Assembly: GCF_016722925.1 (NCBI RefSeq)
Contig: NZ_JAEQNC010000016.1
Location: forward strand, 1-64,000
Direction of reading: 5' to 3'
DNA length: 64,000 bases
DNA from: Phytoamicus setariae
GTDB lineage: Bacteria; Pseudomonadota; Alphaproteobacteria; Rhizobiales; Rhizobiaceae
The translations under genes were made by a program, and so were the position numbers. The notes beneath the pieces were generated by a model. It saw only the letters and a program-made list of their open reading frames with translations. It was not told the origin of the DNA and ran no database searches. Shown here one piece after another: positions 53,414-64,000 of the stretch. The number at the start of each line of letters is the position of its first letter. Within the stretch, counting starts at the first letter, position 1.

Positions 53414-54699
53414 GCGACATCACCGTTCTCAAGAATGCCCGCATCGTCGATCCGTCGCGAAACCTCGATGAGGTCGGCACGATCATCATCCGCAACGGCA
53501 AGATCGAAGCCGCCGGCAAGGATGCGCTCAACCAGGGTACGCCTGATGGCGCAAAGGTCCGCGACTGCAACGGACTTGTTGCCGTTCCGGGCCTGATCGA
53601 CGCGCGCGTCTTTACCGGCGAGCCCGGCGGCGAACATCGCGAGACCATCGCCTCGGCCGGCAAGGCAGCTGCTGCCGGCGGCATCACCTCGTTCATCATG
53701 ATGCCGGACACCGATCCTGTCATCGACGATATCGCGCTGGTGGAATTCGTCCGCAAGAATTCCCGCGATGCCTCGGCGGTCAACATTTATCCGGCCGCAG
53801 CCCTGACCAAGGGTTTGAGCGGCGACGAGATGACCGAGATCGGGCTACTTCGGGAAGCCGGTGCCGTGGCATTCACCAATGGCCGCAATGCGATCCACAA
53901 TGCGCAGGTGCTGCGCCGGGCGCTGACCTATGCGCGCAATTTCGATGCCGTAATATCGCTGGAAGCGCGCGACAAGTATCTCGGCGCGGAAGGCGTGATG
54001 AACGAAGGCCTGCTTGCCTCCTGGCTCGGCCTTTCCGGCATTCCACGCGAGGCAGAAATCATTCCGCTGGAGAGCGATCTCCGGATCGCGGCGCTCACGC
54101 AGGGCCGCTATCATGCCGCGCAGATTTCCGTTCCGGGTTCTGTTGAGGCAATCGCGACCGCGAAAAAGCGCGGCGCGAAAGTGACATCGGGTATCTCGAT
54201 CAACAATCTGTCGCTGAACGAAAACGACATCGGCGAATACCGAACCTTCTTCAAGCTCTATCCGCCGCTGCGCTCCGAGGACGATCGCGTGGCGATGGTG
54301 GAAGCTTTGAGCAACGGCGAGATCGACATCATCGTCTCCTCGCACGATCCGCAGGATGTCGACACCAAGCGTTTGCCCTTTGCCGAGGCAGCCAATGGTG
54401 CAGTCGGCCTTGAAACCATGCTGGCTGCGGCGCTGAGGCTTCATCATAACGGATCTGTCAGTCTGATGCGGTTAATCGATGCCATGTCGACCAAGCCCGC
54501 TGAAATCTTCGGCCTGCCCGGCGGCACGCTGAAGCCGGGTGCCGCGGCCGATATCACGCTGATCGATCTTGAGGAACCATGGGTCTGCGCCAAGGACCAG
54601 TTGGTGTCCCGTTCCAAGAACACGCCATTCGAAGATGCGCGTTTCTCGGGGCGGGCGGTCGCAACCTATGTGGGTGGCAAGAAAGTATTTTCTTTGTAA
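53410..54699 (+). CDS. pyrC: Dihydroorotase-like PyrC', probably non-catalytic
   Basis: The 429-residue product has the amidohydrolase fold of dihydroorotase but has lost key metal ligands. Where active enzymes have the HxH zinc motif after PGLID, this one has [10 protein letters not shown]. The bridging and later ligand positions are also altered ([30 protein letters not shown]). In Pseudomonas such a PyrC' is inactive yet needed to assemble active PyrB dodecamers. Overlapping translation with pyrB supports the same role here; a separate active dihydroorotase should exist elsewhere in the genome. Confidence 0.92.
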   Translation: MSDITVLKNARIVDPSRNLDEVGTIIIRNGKIEAAGKDALNQGTPDGAKVRDCNGLVAVPGLIDARVFTGEPGGEHRETIASAGKAAAAGGITSFIMMPDTDPVIDDIALVEFVRKNSRDASAVNIYPAAALTKGLSGDEMTEIGLLREAGAVAFTNGRNAIHNAQVLRRALTYARNFDAVISLEARDKYLGAEGVMNEGLLASWLGLSGIPREAEIIPLESDLRIAALTQGRYHAAQISVPGSVEAIATAKKRGAKVTSGISINNLSLNENDIGEYRTFFKLYPPLRSEDDRVAMVEALSNGEIDIIVSSHDPQDVDTKRLPFAEAANGAVGLETMLAAALRLHHNGSVSLMRLIDAMSTKPAEIFGLPGGTLKPGAAADITLIDLEEPWVCAKDQLVSRSKNTPFEDARFSGRAVATYVGGKKVFSL

Positions 54700-54731
54700 T
54701 AGATATTCGTCGTGTGGGGGATAAATAGCAG

Positions 54732-55349
54732 ATGGGCGCACTGACAATCTGGAACATCGCGGGAGTGCCGGCGCTGATTTGCGCCGTGATGGGCTATCTG
54801 TCGGGCTCGGTGCCGTTCGGGCTGATCCTCACGAAGATGGCCGGCCTCGGTGACGTGCGCTCCATCGGCTCGGGCAATATCGGCGCCACCAACGTGCTGC
54901 GCACCGGCAACAAGGGACTGGCGGCAGCGACACTGATCCTGGATGCGCTGAAGGGCACTGTGCCAGCGCTTCTTGCCACCCATTTTCTCGGTTTCGAAGC
55001 CGGATTGATCGCTGGCTTCTTCGCCTTCATCGGCCATATCTTCCCGGTCTGGCTCGGTTTCAAGGGCGGCAAGGGTGTGGCAACCTTTATCGGTGTTATG
55101 TTCGGCCTCGCCTGGCAGATGGGCCTGCTTTTCATGCTTGTCTGGATTGCAACCGCTGCAATCACTCGCTACTCTTCCTTGTCGGCTCTGGTTGCAAGCG
55201 TGGCAGTCCCGCTGGTACTGTGGGCGACGGCAGATCCCAAGCTGGCGGCACTCGCCACCATCATGACTGTCATTATCTGGATCAAGCACCGCGCAAATAT
55301 TGAAAGGCTGCTTTCCGGAGGCGAAAGCAAGATCGGCAAAAAGGGATAG
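54732..55349 (+). CDS. plsY: Acyl-phosphate glycerol-3-phosphate acyltransferase
   Basis: PlsY transfers an acyl group from acyl phosphate to glycerol 3-phosphate, the first step of phospholipid synthesis, in the inner membrane. The 205-residue product has the three cytoplasmic signature motifs: [35 protein letters not shown] and [13 protein letters not shown]. About five hydrophobic helices are visible. It lies 32 bases after pyrC' and 6 bases before dprA, so it is probably in the same transcript. Confidence 0.96.
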   Translation: MGALTIWNIAGVPALICAVMGYLSGSVPFGLILTKMAGLGDVRSIGSGNIGATNVLRTGNKGLAAATLILDALKGTVPALLATHFLGFEAGLIAGFFAFIGHIFPVWLGFKGGKGVATFIGVMFGLAWQMGLLFMLVWIATAAITRYSSLSALVASVAVPLVLWATADPKLAALATIMTVIIWIKHRANIERLLSGGESKIGKKG

Positions 55350-55355
55350 GTTGGT

Positions 55356-56504
55356 ATGGATGCAGTGAGCGCAGGTTCCAAAGGTATAGCGCTCACCGAC
55401 CGGCAACGGATTGCCTGGCTTCGTCTCATCCGCTCCGACAATGTCGGGCCTGCTACATTCCGCGACCTCATCAATCATTTCGGCTCGGCTGAAAGCGCAT
55501 TGCAAATGTTACCCGAGTTGTCGCAGCGCGGCGGCTCCACCAAAGTCGTGCGGGTAGCCACCAGGCAAGAGGCAGAAGCCGAACTTGACTTTGCCAGGCG
55601 CCAAGGTGCGCGCTTTGTCGGGATCGGCGAACCCAACTATCCCATGGCTCTCCGCCAGATAGAGGGCGCGCCGCCGCTCATTGCCATCAAGGGCGTTGCA
55701 AAAACGCTGATTCGACCTGCAATCGGCATCGTCGGTTCCCGTAATTGTTCGGTATCGGGAGCAAAACTGGCGGCAATGTTCGCACGCGATATCGGCAGAG
55801 CCGGATATGCCATTGTATCGGGTCTGGCGCGTGGCATCGATACGGCAGCGCACCTCGCCAGTATCGAGACCGGCACTGTGGCCGTTCTGGCCGGTGGACT
55901 TGACCAGCCCTACCCTGAAGAAAACCGCGCGCTGCTAGACCAGATTGCTGCGGGCGATGGCGTCGCGCTCTCCGAAATGCCTTTCGGCTGGGAACCGCGT
56001 GCGCGGGATTTTCCGCGCCGGAACAGGCTGATCGCCGGCATCGGGCTCGGTCTCGTGGTGATCGAGGCCGCCGCCAAATCCGGCTCGCTGATTACGGCAC
56101 GCTACGCCGCCAATTTCGGACGCCAGGTATTTGCCGTGCCGGGCTCGCCGCTCGATCCACGCAGCCACGGTGGAAATGGCTTGCTGAAGGATGGAGCGCA
56201 GATCGTGACGGAGGCGGAAGACGTGCTGCGATCAATGGCACCGGTCAGCCAGCTCGATCTGTTCCAGAGCCAGGATATGCAGGAGCCTCCCATCGAGGAT
56301 GAAAAGCCGATCGGGCTGCCGCCAAGCGACGGAGAACGGGCCCGTATTGTCGATGCCCTCGGGCCAACCCCCACCGAGATCGACGACGTCATCCGCCACA
56401 CCGGATCATCAGCCCAAACGGTCTATCTCGTCTTACTCGAACTTGACCTTGCCGGCCGACTGCATCGGCACGCGTCCGGTCTCGTTTCGATTGACATGAG
56501 CTAA
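55356..56504 (+). CDS. dprA: DNA-processing protein DprA
   Basis: DprA protects incoming single-stranded DNA and loads RecA during natural transformation; it is widespread even in bacteria not known to be competent. The 382-residue product has an N-terminal helical region (RIAWLRLIRSDNVGPATFRD), the central Rossmann-like domain with GIVGSRNCSVSGAKLA, SGLARGIDTAAHLASI and DFPRRNRLIAGIGLGLVVIE, and a C-terminal winged-helix domain (about 315-382). The last 72 bases overlap, antisense, a small minus-strand gene. Confidence 0.96.
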   Translation: MDAVSAGSKGIALTDRQRIAWLRLIRSDNVGPATFRDLINHFGSAESALQMLPELSQRGGSTKVVRVATRQEAEAELDFARRQGARFVGIGEPNYPMALRQIEGAPPLIAIKGVAKTLIRPAIGIVGSRNCSVSGAKLAAMFARDIGRAGYAIVSGLARGIDTAAHLASIETGTVAVLAGGLDQPYPEENRALLDQIAAGDGVALSEMPFGWEPRARDFPRRNRLIAGIGLGLVVIEAAAKSGSLITARYAANFGRQVFAVPGSPLDPRSHGGNGLLKDGAQIVTEAEDVLRSMAPVSQLDLFQSQDMQEPPIEDEKPIGLPPSDGERARIVDALGPTPTEIDDVIRHTGSSAQTVYLVLLELDLAGRLHRHASGLVSIDMS

Positions 56505-56693
56505 GCTCGTCACCGATTTGCCCGACAGCAGATCGCCTGCTTCAGTGAAGGCCATTTCCAGCAGATAGACCAGCAATTCCGCACGCTCCGTTCGTGCAAC
56601 CTGGGAGAGTTCCGCCAGCATCTGCTTGATGTAGGAAATCCGCTCCAGAGTGCCTCTGGGCAGAGGACTATCCGAATTCGCCTTTGCAATCAT
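56433..56693 (-). CDS. Conserved hypothetical protein, 86 residues
   Basis: The product begins MIAKANSDSPLPRGTLERIS and its central part, YIKQMLAELSQVARTERAEL then LVYLLEMAFTEAGDLL, reads as two amphipathic helices. It has no signal peptide, cysteines or obvious motif. I believe similar small proteins occur beside dprA or topA in rhizobia, but I cannot name a family. The 3' 72 bases overlap dprA on the other strand. It would be expressed from the AT-rich 56694-57024 region, divergently from topA. Confidence 0.65.
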   Translation of the reverse strand: MIAKANSDSPLPRGTLERISYIKQMLAELSQVARTERAELLVYLLEMAFTEAGDLLSGKSVTSLAHVNRNETGRVPMQSAGKVKFE

Positions 56694-57024
56694 CGTTGCA
56701 CCGCTTTTCTATTTTTGGCTGCAGGTCCAACCAGCAAAACCATTGGCCTCACGATACATTATTTATCATTAATTGCAATACGGTTGCATTCTATTCTAGG
56801 TTGTTTTTCGTTGCAATTCGGCACATCATCGCCATCTAAGCCTTTCGCAAAACCCCTCAATGCCCGGTTTAACAGGAATGTCGGGCCAGTGGATTGCATT
56901 GCGCTGGCGGTGAAGGCTATAAGCGCGCGATTGATGGATAGAGAGACGGAGCGACCGGAACCCTAAAACGTACCGGTTTTGCGCATGGGCGTGGCGACCG
57001 GAAGGCCATCTGGCGGAAACAAAT
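56694..57024. promoter_or_regulatory. Divergent promoter region between the small gene and topA
   Basis: This 331-base interval has no gene I can support. It is clearly more AT-rich than its flanks around 56740-56830, with the repeated element GTTGCA/TTGCAA. The best topA promoter is TTGCAT (56894-56899), a 17-base spacer and CTATAA (56917-56922), giving a leader of about 95 bases. Confidence 0.5.
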
Positions 57025-59718
<2,694 letters not shown>

Positions 59719-59723
59719 GACAC

Positions 59724-62057
59724 GTGCCAAGAGTTCCCAGATCGAACGACAAGAAACAGCCCGCAAAAAAAGGCGGGGCCGATCCCAAAGGGCTCATTCA
59801 TGGCGTCGTGCCGCCACGGGAGATCCTGCTGGAATTCATCCAAGACAACCCTGACCGTGCCTCGAAACGAGAGATTGCCAAGGCTTTCGGGCTGAAAGGC
59901 GACACCCGCATCGAGCTGAAAGCCGCGCTCAGAGCGCTGGAAGACGATGGGCTGCTTGAAAAGAACCGCAAGTCGCTGATGCGCCCCGGCGCATTGCCAC
60001 CTGTTACGGTCCTCGACATCACCATGCGCGATTCCGGTGGCGAACTGATTGCCCGGCCGGCGGAATGGCCGGAAGAAGCGGGCGTCGCGCCAGCGGTTCT
60101 GGTGCGCCAGTCCGGCGGTGAACGCTCGAATACCAAGGCGCCAGTGGCCGGCATTGGCGACCGCATCGTCGCCAAGATCTTTCCGAACAAGGAGCGCGGT
60201 GGCCCGGCCTATACGGCACGGGTTATCAAGATCATCGACAAACGCAAGAATGCCGGCCTCGGCGTCTTCCGCTCCATGGAGGACGGCAAGGGCCGGATCA
60301 TGCCGATCGAGAAGCGTGGCAACGAGATGGATGTCGATCCGGAATTCGTTGGCGGCGCCAAGGACGGCGATCTCGTGGAGATCGAAGCCGCGAGCACCGG
60401 CCGTTTCGGCCTGCCGCGTGCCAGGGTTCTGTCTGTCGTCGGTTCCGTAGCGACGGAGAAGGCAATCTCGATGATTGCCATCCATTCGCACGGTATTCCC
60501 TACATCTTCCCCGATTCGGCGTTGCGCGAGGCCGAGGACGCCGGCCCCGCCGACATGAAGAACCGGGAGGACTGGCGGCACCTCCCGCTGGTCACCATCG
60601 ATCCCGCCGACGCCAAGGACCATGACGACGCCGTCTACGCCGAACCGGATGCGTCGCCGGACAATCCGGGTGGTGTGATCGTCGTCGTCGCCATCGCCGA
60701 TGTCTCCTGGTACGTGCGCCCGCAATCGGCGCTCGATCGCGAAGCATTGAAGCGTGGCAATTCGGTCTACTTCCCCGACCGCGTCGTGCCGATGCTGCCG
60801 GAGCGGATTTCCAACGAACTGTGCTCGCTCAAGGAGAATGTCGATCGGCCTGCGCTTGCGGTGCGGATGGTGTTCTCCAAGGATGGCCGCAAGGCATCGC
60901 ACACATTCCACCGCATCATGATGCGCAGCGCGGCTAAACTCGCCTACCAGCAGGCGCAGGCAGCCATCGATGGCGCGCCTGACGACAAGACCGGTCCACT
61001 GCTCGAACCGATCCTCAAGCCGCTATGGGAAGCCTATCGCATCCTGAAGGCCGGCCGCGACCGCCGCCAGCCGCTCGAACTCGATATGCCCGAGCGGAAG
61101 ATCCTGCTCAAGCCAGACGGCACCGTCGACCGCGTTATCGTTCCGGAACGTCTCGATGCGCACAAGCTCATCGAAGAAATGATGATCCAGGCCAACGTTG
61201 CCGCAGCCGAGACGCTGGAAAAGAAAAAGCAGGCGCTGGTCTACCGGATCCACGATGCCCCTTCGATGGCCAAGCAGGAGACGCTCAGGCAGTTCCTCGC
61301 GACGCTCGACATGTCGCTTGCCCACGGCAATCTACGCTCGAATCACTTCAATCAGATTCTGTCGACGGTCGGCGGCAAGCCCTACGAGATCATGGTCAAC
61401 GAGATGGTGCTGCGTTCGCAGAGCCAGGCCATCTACAGCCCCGAAAATATCGGCCATTTCGGCCTGAACCTGCTTAAATACGCGCATTTCACCTCGCCCA
61501 TCCGCCGCTACGCCGATCTTATCGTGCATCGCGCACTGGTTGCGACACTTGGTCTCGGCGTTGGCGGTTTGACCATGGAGGAAGAAGGCCAGCTCGATGA
61601 CATCGCGGCAGAGATTTCTACCTTCGAGCGCCGGGCAATGGCGGCCGAACGCGAAACTGTCGACCGCCTCATCGCGCACCATCTGGCAGGCCGGGTAGGC
61701 GAGGAATTCGACGGCCGCGTGAATGGCGTGACCAAGTCGGGACTATTTGTCTCACTGCCTGCCTATGGCGCTGACGGCTTCGTTCCCATATCTACCATTG
61801 GAAACGACTACTTCATTTATGACGAGGCGCACCAGTCGATTGCGGGTGAACGTTCGGGGCTGGGTTACCGGCTCGGGGATCAGGTCCGTGTAAAACTTGT
61901 GGAAGCAGTTCCCCTGGCGGGCGCGCTTCGTTTCGAAATCACCAGTGAAGGCCGGAAAATGCCGACGGCAATCCGCTCCTTCCACAAATCGGCCAAACGC
62001 GGGCGCGAACCGGCAAGAAAGAAGCCGGGCACGAGACCACCACGCGGTCGCCGGTAA
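59724..62057 (+). CDS. rnr: Ribonuclease R
   Basis: RNase R is a processive 3'-5' exoribonuclease able to unwind structured RNA. The most plausible start is the GTG at 59724 (VPRVPRSNDKKQPAKKGGAD), five bases after the topA stop, giving 777 residues; the longer frame runs through topA and is spurious there. An N-terminal winged helix (PDRASKREIAKAFGLKG) is followed by cold-shock/OB domains, the RNB catalytic domain with IDPADAKDHDDAV near residue 293, and a C-terminal S1 domain (GRVNGVTKSGLFVSLPAYGA, about 655-735) with a basic tail. Confidence 0.95.
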   Translation: MPRVPRSNDKKQPAKKGGADPKGLIHGVVPPREILLEFIQDNPDRASKREIAKAFGLKGDTRIELKAALRALEDDGLLEKNRKSLMRPGALPPVTVLDITMRDSGGELIARPAEWPEEAGVAPAVLVRQSGGERSNTKAPVAGIGDRIVAKIFPNKERGGPAYTARVIKIIDKRKNAGLGVFRSMEDGKGRIMPIEKRGNEMDVDPEFVGGAKDGDLVEIEAASTGRFGLPRARVLSVVGSVATEKAISMIAIHSHGIPYIFPDSALREAEDAGPADMKNREDWRHLPLVTIDPADAKDHDDAVYAEPDASPDNPGGVIVVVAIADVSWYVRPQSALDREALKRGNSVYFPDRVVPMLPERISNELCSLKENVDRPALAVRMVFSKDGRKASHTFHRIMMRSAAKLAYQQAQAAIDGAPDDKTGPLLEPILKPLWEAYRILKAGRDRRQPLELDMPERKILLKPDGTVDRVIVPERLDAHKLIEEMMIQANVAAAETLEKKKQALVYRIHDAPSMAKQETLRQFLATLDMSLAHGNLRSNHFNQILSTVGGKPYEIMVNEMVLRSQSQAIYSPENIGHFGLNLLKYAHFTSPIRRYADLIVHRALVATLGLGVGGLTMEEEGQLDDIAAEISTFERRAMAAERETVDRLIAHHLAGRVGEEFDGRVNGVTKSGLFVSLPAYGADGFVPISTIGNDYFIYDEAHQSIAGERSGLGYRLGDQVRVKLVEAVPLAGALRFEITSEGRKMPTAIRSFHKSAKRGREPARKKPGTRPPRGRR

Positions 62058-62081
62058 CGGCCCTCAGGAGGGGCTAGTTCG

Positions 62082-62546
62082 ATGCAGACAAATGCCCCTA
62101 CCCAGACCCACTGGCAGAGCAACCAGACCGTGCCGGCCGGCGAGCGCAACACAGTCCAGGCCATGAAGCGCGGCTTGTTCTGTACCTGCCCCGCCTGCGG
62201 CAGCGGCAAACTGTTCAAGAGCTTCCTGAAGTCGGTGGACCATTGCGCTGCCTGCGGCGAGGAAATGAGCCACCATCGCGCCGACGACCTGCCCGCCTAC
62301 CTGTCGATCGTCCTGATCGGCCACATCGTCCTGGGCGGTTTCATGATGACCGACCTCGTCTGGCCAGTATCGAGCTGGATTCATCTCGCAATCTGGACCC
62401 CTCTCACAGTCATCCTGGCGCTGGCGACCATCCAGCCGATCAAGGGCGCTGTCATCGGCCTGCAATGGGCTACGCGTATGCACGGCTTCGGCGGCCAAGA
62501 GCCTAAGGCGGAATCCGGCATTTCCCACCCCAGTGGAAATACATGA
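62082..62546 (+). CDS. DUF983 membrane protein
   Basis: The 154-residue product has a short polar N-terminus, then a zinc-ribbon-like pair: CTCPACGSGKLFKSF and CAACGEEMSHHRADDLPAYL. Two hydrophobic helices follow (about 70-92 and 98-118). This is the DUF983 family, found beside rnr in many alphaproteobacteria; its function is not established, though some members are suspected to relate to cytochrome oxidase assembly. It lies 24 bases after rnr, with AGGAGG upstream of the ATG. Confidence 0.92.
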   Translation: MQTNAPTQTHWQSNQTVPAGERNTVQAMKRGLFCTCPACGSGKLFKSFLKSVDHCAACGEEMSHHRADDLPAYLSIVLIGHIVLGGFMMTDLVWPVSSWIHLAIWTPLTVILALATIQPIKGAVIGLQWATRMHGFGGQEPKAESGISHPSGNT

Positions 62547-62701
62547 ATTTCGCCACAAAGTTCATGCATGGCCTTTGAAATCCGGTCGCCAGCCGTCTAA
62601 CTGTCTGTCAGGGGAGGCTTTCACGGATGTTTCCGTGGAAGCTTGTCAATCGGACAGAGCGGCATACGCTCAGAGGCTGGGCAGATCGAAAGTGAGAATG
62701 C

Positions 62702-63877
62702 ATGACTGAGAAGTTGGCCGGCGCGCAAGACGATATCCACTGGCCATCGCTGATCGCCGCCATTTCCTCGATCTCAGCCGTAGGCATCGCCATCGGTCTC
62801 GGCCTGCCCCTGCTGTCGCTTATCCTCGAAAACCGGGGCATTCCGTCATCGCTTAGCGGATTGAATACGGCGACAGCCGGCATTGCCGCAATGATGGCGG
62901 CTCCGGTCACCACCAAGCTCGCGCATCGATTCGGCGTCGCCACGACGATGATCTGGGCTGTTGTGATTGCAGCGATAAGTTCGCTCGGTTTCTTCTATAT
63001 CGAGAATTTCTGGGCATGGTTTCCGCTGCGCATCGTTTTCCATGGCGCAACGACGACGCTGTTCATCCTGTCTGAATTCTGGATCAACTTTGCTGCGCCG
63101 CCGGGCAAGCGCGGCCTGGTTCTCGGTATTTATGCAACCGTGCTGTCTGTCGGTTTTGCTCTCGGAACGCTGATATTCTCCGCCGTGGGCACGCAAGGCT
63201 TTCTCCCGTTTGCGGTTGGCAGCACCATCATTCTGTTTGCGGTAATCCCGATTTATCTGGCCCGAGGCGAAAGCCCCTATCTGGTCGAAAAGCCGCAGCA
63301 CCATTTTCTCAGGTACACACTTGCCGTTCCAACCGCGATAATCGGCGTGTTCGTATTCGGCGCGGTGCAGGCGGGCGGACTGGCCCTTTTTCCGGTTTAC
63401 GCAACCCGACTCGGCTTCACTGAGTCGCAGGCGGGCGTGTTGTTGACCACGATGGCGGTGGGCAATGTGATTTTCCAGATACCGTTGGGACTGATTTCAG
63501 ACAGGATGAAGGACCGGCGCAAGCTGCTGGCTGCTATGGGCGCCATCGGGCTCGTAGGCGCCTTGCTGCTGCCTTACGCGGCGATGGCCTGGAGTTCGCT
63601 GGCGCTGCTGCTGCTGCTCTGGGGCGGCGTCGTGGCGGGGCTCTATACGGTGGGCCTCAGTCATATCGGCCACCGCTTCATGGGCGCCGACCTGGCGGCT
63701 GCCAACGCGGCGTTTATCTTCTTCTATGCAATCGGCACGGTTGCCGGCCCTGCAGCAATCGGTGCCGGCATGGATATCGGCGGCGCCGATGGTTTTACGT
63801 GGATGCTGACAGCATTCTTCGGGGTGTTCGTGGCATTTGCGCTGTACCGGCTGATTTTTCACCCGCAGCGGACTTGA
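62702..63877 (+). CDS. Major facilitator superfamily transporter (YcaD-like)
   Basis: The 391-residue product has about 12 hydrophobic helices and the MFS layout. Helix 1 (ISSISAVGIAIGLGLPLLSL) carries the YcaD/CsbX-like opening, the first intracellular loop is VTTKLAHRFGVATT, and the second-half equivalent is PLGLISDRMKDRRKLLAAMG. The substrate is not predictable. It lies between DUF983 and rpmG, an order I associate with rhizobia. Its stop codon is embedded in the candidate rpmG promoter. Confidence 0.9.
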   Translation: MTEKLAGAQDDIHWPSLIAAISSISAVGIAIGLGLPLLSLILENRGIPSSLSGLNTATAGIAAMMAAPVTTKLAHRFGVATTMIWAVVIAAISSLGFFYIENFWAWFPLRIVFHGATTTLFILSEFWINFAAPPGKRGLVLGIYATVLSVGFALGTLIFSAVGTQGFLPFAVGSTIILFAVIPIYLARGESPYLVEKPQHHFLRYTLAVPTAIIGVFVFGAVQAGGLALFPVYATRLGFTESQAGVLLTTMAVGNVIFQIPLGLISDRMKDRRKLLAAMGAIGLVGALLLPYAAMAWSSLALLLLLWGGVVAGLYTVGLSHIGHRFMGADLAAANAAFIFFYAIGTVAGPAAIGAGMDIGGADGFTWMLTAFFGVFVAFALYRLIFHPQRT

Positions 63878-63901
63878 CTTTCACCGGTTAATGCGTAGTT
63901 T
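63873..63901 (+). promoter_or_regulatory. Candidate rpmG promoter
   Basis: CTTGAC (63873-63878), a 17-base spacer and TAGTTT (63896-63901) form a near-ideal alphaproteobacterial -35 with an acceptable -10. The start point would be about 63908, some 60 bases before rpmG. Confidence 0.5.
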
Positions 63902-63966
63902 CCGCGCAGATTTCGCCGTGGCTGAAAAGGATTCCACGGCGTCAAGTTTTTAAAGGCAGGACGACC

Positions 63967-64000
63967 ATGGCGAAAGCGACCAAGATCAAGATCAAGCTTC
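63967..64000 (+). CDS. rpmG: 50S ribosomal protein L33, N-terminal fragment
   Basis: Only the first eleven codons are inside the window: MAKATKIKIKL. This matches the start of rhizobial L33 (MAKATTIKIKLLSTA-type), a small protein of the large ribosomal subunit. A Shine-Dalgarno-like AGGACGA lies just upstream of the ATG, and a good promoter lies about 90 bases before it. The rest of the gene is beyond base 64000. Confidence 0.85.
   Translation, partial: MAKATKIKIKL

Overview
This 64 kb window is chromosomal core-genome sequence of an alphaproteobacterium, almost certainly Rhizobiales and most likely Rhizobiaceae (Rhizobium/Agrobacterium/Neorhizobium group). The basis is high GC, CTTGAC-type promoter elements, an RNase E with a large insertion in its S1 domain and a C-terminal GWW motif, accBC beside aat/DUF2155/NDUFA12, and pyrB-pyrC'-plsY-dprA-topA-rnr-DUF983-MFS-rpmG synteny. 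I see no prophage, insertion sequence, integron or CRISPR array.

Layout. 1-3.5 kb (minus): str operon rpsL-rpsG-fusA-tuf (tuf cut by the window edge). 3.5-6.3 kb: a small plus-strand hypothetical gene and a three-module RTX-type secreted protein, both lying between the two large transcription/translation operons. 6.3-18.5 kb (minus): secE-nusG-rplK-rplA-rplJ-rplL-rpoB-rpoC with several strong intergenic hairpins and a rho-independent terminator after rpoC, preceded by tRNA-Trp(CCA). 19-24.1 kb (minus): prfB, split by a canonical +1 programmed frameshift site, mrcA (PBP1a) and an AMIN-domain amidase. 24.1-27.7 kb (plus): rne with a long leader. 27.9-31.7 kb (plus): DsbA-like protein, aroQ, accB, accC, aat. 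31.7-34.3 kb: DUF2155, NDUFA12, a Cys-rich exported protein, a SIS-domain protein and a GNAT. 34.3-48.2 kb: the gat genes in two loci (gatB; gatC-gatA), each with a GNAT gene, flanking the TamA/TamB outer-membrane assembly pair and a TopAI/YjhX-like small protein. 48.3-52 kb: ruvX, two small membrane proteins, TetR and an AidB-type acyl-CoA dehydrogenase. 52.1-52.34 kb: two unrecognised overlapping mini-ORFs ending in a strong hairpin. 52.4-63.9 kb (plus): pyrB, a degenerate pyrC', plsY, dprA, topA, rnr, DUF983, an MFS transporter and the start of rpmG.

Functionally this is housekeeping DNA: translation and transcription machinery, tRNA-dependent amidation (GatCAB), peptidoglycan synthesis and remodelling, fatty-acid precursor supply, pyrimidine and shikimate synthesis, RNA decay and outer-membrane biogenesis. 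The less ordinary parts are the mini-ORF pair at 52.1-52.34 kb, the exact 279-bp tandem repeats nested inside a larger duplication in tamB, the RTX gene between rpoC and rpsL, the pyrC' that has lost its zinc ligands, and the conspicuous hairpins of the rpl/rpo operon. Starts were re-picked by eye wherever the longest reading frame clearly extended past the conserved N-terminus. Promoter calls rest only on -35/-10 resemblance.
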